A stretch of DNA of 64,000 nt from CAYYKD01 sp964471825. GTDB taxonomy: Bacteria > Spirochaetota > GWE2-31-10 > CAYYKD01. The stretch covers positions 58,024 through 122,023 of the forward strand of contig CAYYKD010000008.1 of the NCBI GenBank assembly GCA_964471825.1, given 5' to 3'. A program made the translations under genes and the position numbers. Shown in pieces: positions 43,710 through 52,918 of the stretch (position 1 is the first letter of the stretch; each line of letters begins with the position of its first letter). The notes beneath the pieces are model-generated. The model did not search any database. It saw nothing but the letters and a program-made list of their open reading frames with translations, and had not been told where the DNA came from.

Positions 43710-44500
43710 TAAAAAAATATCTGTTCAGCTATATCAATGGTTTTTTTCTACAGCTCACATTTCTTACAAGAATTCCTTTACCATTAAAGTTAAACTATAA
43801 TCCGACAGACCTTGGAAGAGGGATGATATTTTCACCGATAACAGGTTTGATAATTGGCTCAATTCTTTACATAGTATATTTTATGGCTAGTTTTATTGGT
43901 TACCACCAAGTTTCAATTATTATGGTATTATTTACTGACCTGATCATTACCGGCGGACTTCACTATGACGGGCTTGCAGATACTTGTGATGGTGTGTTTA
44001 GTGGTAGAGACAGAGATAGAATGCTTGAGATCATGAAGGATTCCAGGATTGGAACAAACGGAGTCCTTGCTGTTGTCTTCGCATTATTATTTAAGTATGT
44101 TTTTTTAAGTCTTGTCCCTGCAGATAAAATGTTTGCAGTGTTAATGATGATCACGAGTCTTGCTAGGGCAATGATTGTTGTGTTGTCTTCAATTTCTGAA
44201 TATGCAGGAAAGTCAGGCGGACTTGGTGAGCAGATTGTTGCAAAAAGTAACATTATTTCATCGGCTATTGTAATATGTGTTTCAATTATTATTCTTTACT
44301 TATTCTGTGGGTTTACTTATATTGTTATTTTACCGTTTTTATTATTATTTATCTTCGTTGTAGGCAGGTATTTTAATTTTAAACTTAAAGGGATTACCGG
44401 CGATGTGATGGGGGCAGTTATAGTAGTATCTGAAATATTTATTCTGATTTGTTATATAGTTTTTTTAAAATTTGCAATAAAAAAAGTCATTTATTTTTAG
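43706..44500 (+). CDS. cobS: Adenosylcobinamide-GDP ribazoletransferase
   Basis: Membrane enzyme that joins adenosylcobinamide-GDP with alpha-ribazole, the last step of cobalamin assembly or salvage. 264 residues from ATG at 43706, which overlaps the cobU stop as ATGA. Motifs are FLTRIPLPLKLNY near the N-terminus, GGLHYDGLADTCDGVFSG (acidic metal site) and RDRMLEIMKDSRIGTNG. Several membrane segments follow to the end. The pair cobU-cobS without other cob genes suggests cobinamide salvage rather than complete synthesis, but other genes may lie elsewhere. Confidence 0.93.
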   Translation: MIKKYLFSYINGFFLQLTFLTRIPLPLKLNYNPTDLGRGMIFSPITGLIIGSILYIVYFMASFIGYHQVSIIMVLFTDLIITGGLHYDGLADTCDGVFSGRDRDRMLEIMKDSRIGTNGVLAVVFALLFKYVFLSLVPADKMFAVLMMITSLARAMIVVLSSISEYAGKSGGLGEQIVAKSNIISSAIVICVSIIILYLFCGFTYIVILPFLLLFIFVVGRYFNFKLKGITGDVMGAVIVVSEIFILICYIVFLKFAIKKVIYF

Positions 44501-44554
44501 AATATATCGACAATCTATATATCTCTAAATATTTAATATATACTGTGGAGTGAC

Positions 44555-47446
44555 ATGTACTATCTTAAAAAACTTATAATAAGTTTTATTTTATTTATCA
44601 TCTTGGCAATCTCATTATATATAGCCGTATTCTCCGGAGTTCTTGATGTTGAGGTCTTTAGAATGCTTAACTCAAGGCTTGAGCTTCGAGAAAAAAAGAT
44701 GCTTGAGTTAATTAAGCAGGAGATTAACTCAGTACTGATAGTAAAAAATAGATCGGTTGACCGCTTTCTAACTGTGTTTGATCCGACAAAATTCTCTGAT
44801 AAATCAATCTCAAAATCAGCTGATCTGAGTAACGAAACAACATCATTTAATAACATCAAAATTATGGATAAGGATCTGCGTAAAATCAAGTACATAGATA
44901 ACTCAAAGCGAGTGTTATTTAGCACTGATGAGACAGAAATTATTAGAAGAGCCGGTTTTATTTCTTATAATTCAATAGATGCGATAGAAAATAATCCTCG
45001 TTTTTTTGAATTTAAAGATGGTATTGATTCTTATATTGTTGATAGAAATTCGAAATCATTCATATTAAAGAAAAATATTAAAGTGTTAGAAAAAACCACC
45101 GGAGTAATTTTATTCTATTTTGATATAAATCTGTTCAATGATGCACTTAGAAACCTCTCTGTTTTTGACTTTAAGTCTGTAGATTTTGTTGATGATAGTA
45201 TAATCCTTTTGAATAAACCGGAAGGAGTAGAAATAACAAATTCATTGATTATAAATGGGCAAAGCACCTTTATTGAGATTGACTATAGTGATAGTGCAGG
45301 TAATGAGTATAAAAAAACATATCGCGTATTTATAAATCGGATTTCTGAGGAGAAGGAGTTATCTGTCTCCATGTTGATAGATAATGATTATTTTAAAGTT
45401 GATAAGCGGAATTCTATTGTATTATTTATTGTTGTGCTATGTTCATTCTATATACTTATAGTAATATTTCTTGTGTCCGGTAAATCTGAGTTTCAAAAAT
45501 CCCGTGAGAAATTGGGACTCTTTGCAGCAGCATTAGTAGAAGAAATGATGAATATCAAATCTAAAGATGATTTTGAACTACTTCGTTCAAAATTTGATGA
45601 CAGAAAATCAATACTTGTTAAAAATATATTTAATAATTATAAAAAACTAAAATCAGATGACAAAGGTAAACTAGAGGGTGAACTTGATCTTGTAGTAAAT
45701 AAAATTGAGAGTGCGTTTTCACAAAGGTTTGAAGGTGCTGTTTTCAAAGAAAACATGGATCGGATGGAAAAGCTGCTTGAAAATTTTGTAAAAACAATTG
45801 CAGAAAAAGGAATACAGGTAAATACCCCTGTTCAGTTTGTTCAATCCGGGACTCAACATGCAACGAAGAAGAAAATTACGGATAAAACGGCAGGAAATCA
45901 AGCAATTAATCAAGAATCAGATATTAAGGAAGCTGAAGAGCTAGATGAACTGGATGGCGACTCTGTAGAGGAGGCTGAAGAGCTTGATGAACTGGATGGT
46001 GACTCTGTAGAGGAAACCGATGAAATAGTTGAAGCTGATGAAATAACTGAAGCTGATGAAATAGCTGAAACTGATGAAATAGTTGAAACCGATGAAATAA
46101 TTGAAACTGATGAAATAGCTGAAACTGATGAAATAGTTGATGCCGATGAAATAGCTGAAACTGATGAAATAATTGAAACTGATGAAATAGCTGAAACTGA
46201 TGAAATAATTGAAGCTGATGAAATAATTGAAGCTGATGAAATAATTGAAGCTGATGAAATAGCTGAAACTGATGAAATAGCTGAAACTGATGAAATAGCT
46301 GAAACTGATGAAATAGTTGAAACCGATGAAATAGTTGAAACCGATGAAATAATTGAAGCCGATGAAATAGTTGAAGCCGATGAAATAGTTGAAACCGATG
46401 AAATAGTTGAAACCGATGAAATAGTTGAAACCGATGAAATAGAAGAGTTAGAGTCGGGCGAACCCGAAGAACTGGAACTATTGCCGGGGTTTTCTGAGTC
46501 TACATATTCTATTGATCCAATAAGTTTTTTTGATTTTGCGAATAGCACAATCGAGAGATATAAAGAATTTGACAGCAGTAAATATGAAAATCCGCATAGA
46601 GATATTGAAAAGCAGGCGGAAATATCGGAAGAAGCAGTAGATGAGCTTTTAGAATTATCAGAAGAAGAGGCTGCCCCTTTAAAAATTACTATTCATGAAA
46701 ATGAAAAAGCGAAAACTACCAGAATACATTATAAAAAAATACCTGATCTTGTTTCAATTTTGCCAAGTATATTTATTGATAAAGAAAATACTATTGTTAA
46801 TAGATCGCAAGAAAGCCACACAATTGATGCACTAAGTGATTTTCCCGTAATTTCAGAGGATAAAACTATGGAATTTGTTGACTATACAGAGCTTGAAGAT
46901 GAATCAGATGCAGAGCTGGAAGTAGTTCCGGAGATTCCGCAGGCAACTTATGAGAGTACTGAAAGGAAAAATGACGAAATAGTTGAGATGCTGGATGAAA
47001 TAAATGAAGATAATTCTCCATTAGCACCGGAATTTCATTTAATATACAATGAATTAAAAGCTGAAAGTGTTTCATTGTTAATTAATATGAACAATCCTTA
47101 CACCTACATTCTTACTTATGAGGTAAATACTAAGGGTAAATTTAGTATTCGGAAGATGAAGTTTTCCTCAGAAAATGAACATATTGCACTCCTATATAAG
47201 TCTAAAAAACCGGTAGAAATTTCTGACAAAACTGAGATATTAGCCCTTTTTGTTGAAGGGTTTGATGATGATCATATTAAAGATGCTGAGGATATACTGC
47301 TCTATCCGGTAGAAATATTTAAAAAGATAAGGGCAATAATAATTGTTTTGATTAATAAAAGATCCAGGCCGGATAAAAAAACGATAATAAGTGCGATCGA
47401 TAAGAATATTGTGGCTCTCAAGAAGAAAATTATTAAACTTATATAA
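44555..47446 (+). CDS. Membrane protein with 24 tandem acidic hexapeptides
   Basis: 963 residues. One membrane segment lies at about 8-28. An extracytoplasmic region of ~250 residues follows, with a second membrane segment near 290-310. A cytoplasmic helical part comes next (LVEEMMNIKSKDDFELLRSKF). Two copies of a 14-residue acidic repeat (EEAEELDELDGDSV) precede exactly 24 hexapeptides of the form (T/A)DEI(V/I/A/T)E, nucleotides 46016-46447. A folded ~140-residue C-terminal domain (ELKAESVSLLINMNNPYTYILTYEV) ends the protein. Two membrane passes around an outer domain resemble a sensor, but no known output domain is seen. Function unknown. Confidence 0.8.
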   Translation: MYYLKKLIISFILFIILAISLYIAVFSGVLDVEVFRMLNSRLELREKKMLELIKQEINSVLIVKNRSVDRFLTVFDPTKFSDKSISKSADLSNETTSFNNIKIMDKDLRKIKYIDNSKRVLFSTDETEIIRRAGFISYNSIDAIENNPRFFEFKDGIDSYIVDRNSKSFILKKNIKVLEKTTGVILFYFDINLFNDALRNLSVFDFKSVDFVDDSIILLNKPEGVEITNSLIINGQSTFIEIDYSDSAGNEYKKTYRVFINRISEEKELSVSMLIDNDYFKVDKRNSIVLFIVVLCSFYILIVIFLVSGKSEFQKSREKLGLFAAALVEEMMNIKSKDDFELLRSKFDDRKSILVKNIFNNYKKLKSDDKGKLEGELDLVVNKIESAFSQRFEGAVFKENMDRMEKLLENFVKTIAEKGIQVNTPVQFVQSGTQHATKKKITDKTAGNQAINQESDIKEAEELDELDGDSVEEAEELDELDGDSVEETDEIVEADEITEADEIAETDEIVETDEIIETDEIAETDEIVDADEIAETDEIIETDEIAETDEIIEADEIIEADEIIEADEIAETDEIAETDEIAETDEIVETDEIVETDEIIEADEIVEADEIVETDEIVETDEIVETDEIEELESGEPEELELLPGFSESTYSIDPISFFDFANSTIERYKEFDSSKYENPHRDIEKQAEISEEAVDELLELSEEEAAPLKITIHENEKAKTTRIHYKKIPDLVSILPSIFIDKENTIVNRSQESHTIDALSDFPVISEDKTMEFVDYTELEDESDAELEVVPEIPQATYESTERKNDEIVEMLDEINEDNSPLAPEFHLIYNELKAESVSLLINMNNPYTYILTYEVNTKGKFSIRKMKFSSENEHIALLYKSKKPVEISDKTEILALFVEGFDDDHIKDAEDILLYPVEIFKKIRAIIIVLINKRSRPDKKTIISAIDKNIVALKKKIIKLI
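45930..46013 (+). repeat. 42-base direct repeat, two units, coding
   Basis: Two nearly identical 42-base units encode EAEELDELDGDSVE-type acidic segments just before the hexapeptide array. They differ at a few third positions. Confidence 0.75.
46016..46447 (+). repeat. 18-base tandem repeat, 24 units, coding
   Basis: Units of the form ACTGATGAAATAGCTGAA repeat 24 times without interruption, encoding (T/A)DEIxE. The variation lies mostly in the first codon (ACT/ACC/GCT/GCC) and the codon after ATA (GTT, ATT, GCT, ACT). Copy-number change keeps the reading frame, so this is a candidate length-variable tract. Confidence 0.95.
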
Positions 47447-47524
47447 AATTTTCTAAACAGAACAGCATTATAGCATTAAGGACAAAAACGATTAAAGTGA
47501 AAGGTGCAATAAAAGGTGAATAAA

Positions 47525-47872
47525 ATGTCTCGTATAAAAATTAATAATTTAAAGTTGAGCGTATATATCGGGGTTTTTCCTCATGAACTGGTAAAGAGTC
47601 AGAAAATAAGTTTAGATATTGAGATAGAATATGACGACAGAATTCCATCTGAATCAGATAATATTGCTGATGCATTAGATTATTTTAAGATATCAGAAAA
47701 GATTACCAATCAACTCGAATCATCAAGATATGGATTAATTGAAAAGTTAAATCGGGATGTTATAGAAATAATCATGAGAGATAAAAAAGCGATATTCTGT
47801 TCAGTTGCAACAACTAAATATCACTGCATAGAGAATGCGGATTCTGTGACACTTGTGACAGAAAGTGATTAG
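47525..47872 (+). CDS. folB: Dihydroneopterin aldolase-like protein
   Basis: 115 residues from ATG at 47525 (AAAGGTG upstream). FolB cleaves dihydroneopterin to 6-hydroxymethyl-dihydropterin in folate synthesis. The order of motifs fits: IKINNLKLSVYIGVFPHELVKSQ, DIEIEYDD, ADALDYFKIS, GLIEKLNRDVIEII (catalytic Glu region) and a late lysine (ATTKYHCIENADSVTL). It is short and somewhat divergent: the usual KP after the last strand reads KYHCI. No other folate gene is adjacent. Confidence 0.8.
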   Translation: MSRIKINNLKLSVYIGVFPHELVKSQKISLDIEIEYDDRIPSESDNIADALDYFKISEKITNQLESSRYGLIEKLNRDVIEIIMRDKKAIFCSVATTKYHCIENADSVTLVTESD

Positions 47873-48015
47873 TAGAAAAATGTTTTGTTTTTATAGAATT
47901 GTTTATCAGAATTGTTTTAATTTATAGATTTTTTTTACAAAAAATTGTTTTAAAAAAAATCGGTCTATAAAATGATAAAAAAATAACAAATGTGTCATGT
48001 TACCGGTAACTAGAA

Positions 48016-49209
48016 TTACAATATAGAAAAAATTCTAACGAGATAGACCATGATAAATAATTTAGCAGAATTCATTTTTGTTTCAGCTGACTCATTTTCA
48101 AGTTTTCTAATAATATATTCAATATAGGCATCTTTTTTTTCTACCAGTTTAATTAACTCGTCCTCAAACCATTTCTTTGTTTTTTCGGATAGAAGTGCAA
48201 ATGACTTTCGAATGTTTTTCTGTGATGATGGGTTGATCTTTTTGCCATTTTTCAATCCATACCGGTTAAGGTTTTGTAAAAATAGAAACTTATTAGCATC
48301 ATCAAATCCTAAAAATTCGTTTGCTGTCTTAAAAGTAAATTTATTAAATACTGTTACTGCCTCATTAGGATCATAATTTAATTCTTCAATAAAGATGTCA
48401 AAGTTTTCATGAATTGTATCATCTGTAAGAAGCTCTACACTAAAGGTTTTTTGAGGTTTAACTTTTTCATTTTCTATCTTTAATTTATTTAAAATTTCCT
48501 CTACCAGGGACTCCTCTTTACCCGCAAATACAAGATCAGCTGTTTCCTCGTAGGTGCCATAGAAGTTTGTATCAACAAACTGAATCTGGAGTGAGTATTG
48601 TTTACAGCCCTCAAGTATCGCTAATATAAGAAAGGCAAGTCTCTTGTCGTTAGATTTTTGTTGTATAAACTCAGTAAGTAGATAGTTCATCGCACGGATA
48701 ATTTTTTTATCATAAAAATCAGTCTTATTTTCAAGGTTAGGATAAATATAGGTAGTATATAGACCAACCCACTGTAGGAAACTTCCAACAACATCTTCCT
48801 TGCCTCTTGAGTCGGCTGCTCTATTGTGTAAGACCTCAAGATTTTTTAGGTTTTCAAGTATCGGCTCAATAAGAGAGTTGTCTGTTGAGTCATCAATAAT
48901 ACTTCTGATATAATCAATTTCACCCATACTCTTAGAGAGATCTGCGGTAAAATTTGTACACACCCTATTTATTGCAAGTAGCCATAGTGCTATTCTCTTA
49001 TTGTTCTCCTCAAACCTAAGGTACTCAGCCAAAAGTTCGTGAATCAGGTAAATATCAACAGTATCAAGCCTACTGATTGAAACTGCCTTACCAAACCATT
49101 TTGCACAGAACTTATCAACAACTTTATAGAAATAATCCAACTCAGCAGTAGAGTCCTGGAAATATTCAAGCGAACTTATAATCGGTGCTACAACACTTCT
49201 ATCTTCCAT
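48016..49209 (-). CDS. Orphan helical protein, function unknown
   Basis: 397 residues, not recognised. No signal peptide is seen. It is mostly amphipathic helices (IYLIHELLAEYLRFEENNKRIALWLLAINRV, then a second, similar helix block KRLAFLILAILEGCKQYSLQIQF), suggesting an internal duplication of a helical domain. A lysine-rich section covers residues ~300-375, and a last hydrophobic helix (KLFIMVYLVRIFSIL) could be a tail anchor. It lies 55 bases downstream of trpS on the same strand. No catalytic motif is evident. Confidence 0.65.
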   Translation of the reverse strand: MEDRSVVAPIISSLEYFQDSTAELDYFYKVVDKFCAKWFGKAVSISRLDTVDIYLIHELLAEYLRFEENNKRIALWLLAINRVCTNFTADLSKSMGEIDYIRSIIDDSTDNSLIEPILENLKNLEVLHNRAADSRGKEDVVGSFLQWVGLYTTYIYPNLENKTDFYDKKIIRAMNYLLTEFIQQKSNDKRLAFLILAILEGCKQYSLQIQFVDTNFYGTYEETADLVFAGKEESLVEEILNKLKIENEKVKPQKTFSVELLTDDTIHENFDIFIEELNYDPNEAVTVFNKFTFKTANEFLGFDDANKFLFLQNLNRYGLKNGKKINPSSQKNIRKSFALLSEKTKKWFEDELIKLVEKKDAYIEYIIRKLENESAETKMNSAKLFIMVYLVRIFSIL

Positions 49210-49264
49210 ATGGACTCCTCAATTTTTCAAAAACTTCTACAAGATTATATACAGATAATAACAG

Positions 49265-50230
49265 CTATAGCCCAACTACATTTCTCACCCTGTCCATAAT
49301 CTTTTGTGCGGACTCTCTGGCTCTAAGTGCTCCTTGAGCAAGAATTGATTCAACAAACTCCGGATTATTTTTTAGTTTTTCGTATCTTGACCTTGATTTG
49401 TCAAAATATGATAGAATCATATCAAGAAGTTCTTTTTTTGCGTGTCCATACCCAAAGTTACCGGCCAGATATTTTTCTCTGAGCGAGTTTCTTTGCTCAG
49501 GAGTAGCCATTAAAGAATAAAGTGCGAAGACTGAACAGGTGTCCGGATTTTTAGGGTCCTCTAGCGGAGTTGAGTCTGTGACAATCTGTGATATCTTCTT
49601 TTTAAGTTGTTTTTCATCCCAGAATTGTGATATAAAGTTATCATATGATTTGCTCATCTTCTGTCCGTCGACACCCGGAACAGTGGCGGTTGATTGATTA
49701 ACTTTTAATTCCGGCACCTTAAAGACTTCGCCATATTGATTGTTAAATTTAATTGCAATATCTCTTGCGACTTCTACATGTTGAATTTGATCCTTGCCAA
49801 CCGGAACTATGTCTGAACCATATATCAAAATATCTGCAGCCATAAGTACCGGATATGCAAAGAGTCCATGATCGGCAGCAATCCCTCTTGCTGTTTTATC
49901 TTTAAAGGAATGACATCTCTCAAGTAATCCCATCGGTGTCAGAGTTGAGAGTATCCAAGATAATTCGCAGACCTCAGGGACATCAGATTGTCTAAATATT
50001 GAAACTTTGTCAGGATCAAGACCTGACGCAAGATAGTTTAGTGCAACATCAAATGTATTTTGCCTCAAAAGATTGCCATCTTTTATTGTTGTAAGGGCGT
50101 GGTAGTTAGCAATAAATATATAACATTCGCTTGACTCCTGTAGTTCAAGAAATTGTTTAATTGCACCAAAATAATTTCCAAGATGGATTGTTCCTGATGG
50201 TTGAATACCTGATAATACTCGTTTTAACAT
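49265..50230 (-). CDS. trpS: Tryptophanyl-tRNA synthetase
   Basis: Charges tRNA-Trp. 321 residues from ATG at 50230, placed seven bases after AGGTG; an upstream in-frame GTG at 50239 overlaps that ribosome-binding site. Class I motifs are present: the HIGH equivalent as SGTIHLGNYFGA and KMSKS in DGQKMSKSYDNF. The substrate pocket is seen in YPVLMAADIL and VPVGKDQIQHVE. Length and order match bacterial TrpRS. Confidence 0.96.
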   Translation of the reverse strand: MLKRVLSGIQPSGTIHLGNYFGAIKQFLELQESSECYIFIANYHALTTIKDGNLLRQNTFDVALNYLASGLDPDKVSIFRQSDVPEVCELSWILSTLTPMGLLERCHSFKDKTARGIAADHGLFAYPVLMAADILIYGSDIVPVGKDQIQHVEVARDIAIKFNNQYGEVFKVPELKVNQSTATVPGVDGQKMSKSYDNFISQFWDEKQLKKKISQIVTDSTPLEDPKNPDTCSVFALYSLMATPEQRNSLREKYLAGNFGYGHAKKELLDMILSYFDKSRSRYEKLKNNPEFVESILAQGALRARESAQKIMDRVRNVVGL

Positions 50231-50343
50231 ATATTTCACCTGATACTTTTTGCAGTTAAATTTTTGTTCAAAATGCAGGTCAATAATAACAGATTATACT
50301 AAAAATTCCTATAATATTTTTGCTAGAATTTTTAGTCAAAAAT

Positions 50344-51180
50344 TTATATTGGATTGTCATTTGTACACTCTATCTTCATAAGATTAGATGAGATGATCTT
50401 TTCTAACCATGAATCAATTATTGTTTCAAGAACAGCGTAGTTTTTTTCATCAATCATATATGGATCTTCAACATCAAAGGCTAAACTAACATCAGAGTTG
50501 TGATTATTTTTTCTTGCAACTATCCCCTTTGATATTTTAAATGTCAAAATAATAAAGTCAATCTCTATCGAAACAAACATACCCAGATTAAATACAGATG
50601 AAATGTTCATATCGTTTAAGTATATCGAACATCCCTTAAAACTAAGGTTCTCGATATAACCTGTCCCAACATTGCCACATACATTAATTTTTGCCTTAAA
50701 CTGATTCTCAGTAAAGCTGATCCTAAGACTTGTTCTTCTGATATCTGATTCATAGAAGTAATTTGTGAAGTTTGCACTTAGCATCTCAGCAATATTCTGA
50801 TCAACCGGAAGTACCCAGTTTTCGATATACTCAATATTTGTACCCTGGAGGTATGGTCTAACGAAGTCTTCACTGAACGATCCTGTTAAAAACAGTTTAG
50901 GGCCTTTTACACGACACATTTTTTCTACTACATACTCTACTACAGTTTCTGCATTTGTTTTATCATCTGTTAAAGATATGAAATAATCAATATTAACAAA
51001 TAGGGCAAGTGCGTTTACTTTTCTATAGTCTACATCCTCGAAGTCATCGCTAAATTTACAAAGCCATATATCCTTTTTTAAAAAGTCAATTAATATCTCA
51101 TCAGAAATATTAAAAGAGTAGCCATGTATAATAATCACCTTTGGGAATATATCTATTGATTCATTCAAAACTAATTTCAT
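50344..51180 (-). CDS. PilZ-domain protein, probable c-di-GMP receptor
   Basis: 278 residues, no signal peptide. Residues 1-140 are an unrecognised alpha/beta domain (KVIIIHGYSF, LFLTGSFSEDFV). Residues ~145-260 are a PilZ domain with the two nucleotide-binding motifs: R149-x3-R153 in RRTSLR and N178-x-S-x2-G183 in ENLSFKGC. Both are intact, so c-di-GMP binding is likely, with an effect on motility or surface behaviour. The gene stands alone between trpS and the divergent aspartokinase. Confidence 0.85.
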   Translation of the reverse strand: MKLVLNESIDIFPKVIIIHGYSFNISDEILIDFLKKDIWLCKFSDDFEDVDYRKVNALALFVNIDYFISLTDDKTNAETVVEYVVEKMCRVKGPKLFLTGSFSEDFVRPYLQGTNIEYIENWVLPVDQNIAEMLSANFTNYFYESDIRRTSLRISFTENQFKAKINVCGNVGTGYIENLSFKGCSIYLNDMNISSVFNLGMFVSIEIDFIILTFKISKGIVARKNNHNSDVSLAFDVEDPYMIDEKNYAVLETIIDSWLEKIISSNLMKIECTNDNPI

Positions 51181-51399
51181 GTTTAACCTTTCTTTGAAAT
51201 CATATCATTCTAAGTAGTTGTAAGAATTTATTGTATTCTTAAAATGAACTATAATGAACAGTATAATATAATTTTAATATATAAAATGCAAATAGAAAAA
51301 TCAAAATTAACGCACTAAAAGATAAAATTTTAAATTAATCAGATTCAATTATTCTGTTTTAATTTTCTTTGATTATGAGCTAAAATATCAAATATCATC

Positions 51400-51428
51400 T
51401 TACAATTTTTGCTTTTTTTTGATATTAT
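51400..51428 (+). promoter_or_regulatory. Sigma-70 promoter of the aspartokinase gene
   Basis: TTACAA at 51400-51405, 17-base spacer, TATTAT at 51423-51428, 32 bases before the start codon. No lysine riboswitch structure was recognised in the preceding 220 bases. Confidence 0.5.
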
Positions 51429-51460
51429 TTTTTAAGGTTTAATTAATGGAGTGTTTAATT

Positions 51461-52876
51461 ATGAAATATATAATTGCTAAGTTTGGCGGATGGGCTAATG
51501 CATCTTCAGAGAGAGTAAAACTTGCAGCAGATCTGTTTGAAAAGAACAAAGACAGACGGGTTAAGGTTAACTCTGCTATTGGTAAAGTAGAGGGGTTGCC
51601 TAAAGTAACAGATCTATTAACTCAGGGTGTAGAGATTGCTTTATTAAATGGTAAGTTTCCGGATGAGGTTTTTGATAAGATTAAGCAAAATCACTATGTT
51701 GTATTTGAACCGCTTGGGATTATAAAAAAGAAAATTGATGAAGTAATGGATATTCTATACGGTTATATTCTAAGAAAAGATGAAATGTCAGCAGATCATT
51801 TTCGTGCCTTGATAATCGGATCCGGCGAGGAGCTGTTTTCAAGGTTAGACGCATACTACATGAATGATATTAGAGGGATTAAGGCACGGTATGTAGATCC
51901 GAGGGAGATAGGTCATTACCTTGTAGGTCATCCGCTTGATGGTAAGGTAACTGATGAGACATACGGCAAACTGCACAAATTACGAGAGATAGAAGAGGTC
52001 GTTGTATATCCCGGATTTTTTGGGGTTTCCAGGAATGGGCTTTCCATGATATATAGTCGAGGCGGCTCCGATAAGACCGCGGCAGATATTTCTGCTGCCT
52101 GTCGAGCTGATCTCTATGAAAATTGGAAAGATGTAGAAGGTATCTACTGTGCAGATCCAAGGATTGTTGAGAATCCAATGATGATGAATGAGGTGACTTA
52201 CAAGGAGATAAGAGAGCTTAGCTATATTAGTTTTAATGTTCTTCATCAGGAAGCAATGTTGCCGGTTAAGAATGCTGATATACCGATTAATCTAAAAAAC
52301 CTTCTTAAACCAGATTCGAAGGGGACAATGATTGTAAGTCAGAGGGATATAAATAAAAAATATCCGGTTGCAGGGATAGCTCATATTGAGGAAGTATGTT
52401 TTATAAATATCGAAAAAACATTGATGAATGAGGATGTTGGTTTCGCAAATAAAATACTAAATATATTTAGAGAACATAGAATTAATATTGAACAGATCAC
52501 TACAGGCATTGATTCAATATGTCTGATTGTTTCTGAAAAAGAGTTCAAGGAAAAAAATATCTATGTAGGTGTCTCTGAGGGAATAAGAAGAGAGATCGAG
52601 CCGGATGAATTTATTAGATGGTTAAAAGAGGATTCAAAGGCAGATTCGATAAGTCTAAGACGGAATAAAGCACTTGTGTGTGTTGTAGGCGAGGGGATGA
52701 GACAGACAGTGGGAGTTGCCGCAAAAATTACCGGTGCTATGGCCTTAAATAAGATCAATGTAGAGATCATAGATCAGGGACCAAGCGAGAGAAATATAAT
52801 TATTGGAATAGACTGTACTTCAGACAAATTTAAGGCTAAAGAGGCAGTTAAGGTTCTCTATAAAGAGTTTTTTTAG
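51461..52876 (+). CDS. Aspartokinase with C-terminal ACT domains
   Basis: Phosphorylates aspartate, the first step to Lys, Thr, Met and diaminopimelate. 471 residues from ATG at 51461, seven bases after GGAGTG. The kinase core has RGGSDKTAADISAAC, DVEGIYCADPRIVENPMM, YKEIRELSYISFNVLH and LKPDSKGTMI. Two ACT domains follow (FINIEKTLMNEDVGFANKIL and KALVCVVGEGMRQTVGVAAKI), pointing to feedback control by an amino acid. The N-terminal motif reads KFGGWANASS rather than the family's KFGGTS. The gene is monocistronic. Confidence 0.92.
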   Translation: MKYIIAKFGGWANASSERVKLAADLFEKNKDRRVKVNSAIGKVEGLPKVTDLLTQGVEIALLNGKFPDEVFDKIKQNHYVVFEPLGIIKKKIDEVMDILYGYILRKDEMSADHFRALIIGSGEELFSRLDAYYMNDIRGIKARYVDPREIGHYLVGHPLDGKVTDETYGKLHKLREIEEVVVYPGFFGVSRNGLSMIYSRGGSDKTAADISAACRADLYENWKDVEGIYCADPRIVENPMMMNEVTYKEIRELSYISFNVLHQEAMLPVKNADIPINLKNLLKPDSKGTMIVSQRDINKKYPVAGIAHIEEVCFINIEKTLMNEDVGFANKILNIFREHRINIEQITTGIDSICLIVSEKEFKEKNIYVGVSEGIRREIEPDEFIRWLKEDSKADSISLRRNKALVCVVGEGMRQTVGVAAKITGAMALNKINVEIIDQGPSERNIIIGIDCTSDKFKAKEAVKVLYKEFF

Positions 52877-52918
52877 AAATATCTAATATCTACGATAGTT
52901 AACTAGACACTCCTGTAT

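Noticed and set aside
46016..46447. CRISPR array
   Set aside because: The 18-base repeats are contiguous, have no spacers and are in-frame coding sequence.
45910..46548. Open frame on the minus strand encoding a Ser/Ile-rich repeat protein
   Set aside because: It is the antisense reading of the 18-base coding repeat. The periodic sequence keeps all frames free of stops there; it has no ribosome-binding site and the plus-strand gene explains the region.
51181..51399. Lysine riboswitch upstream of aspartokinase
   Set aside because: The AT-rich sequence lacks the conserved multi-helix core and no terminator/antiterminator pair is visible.
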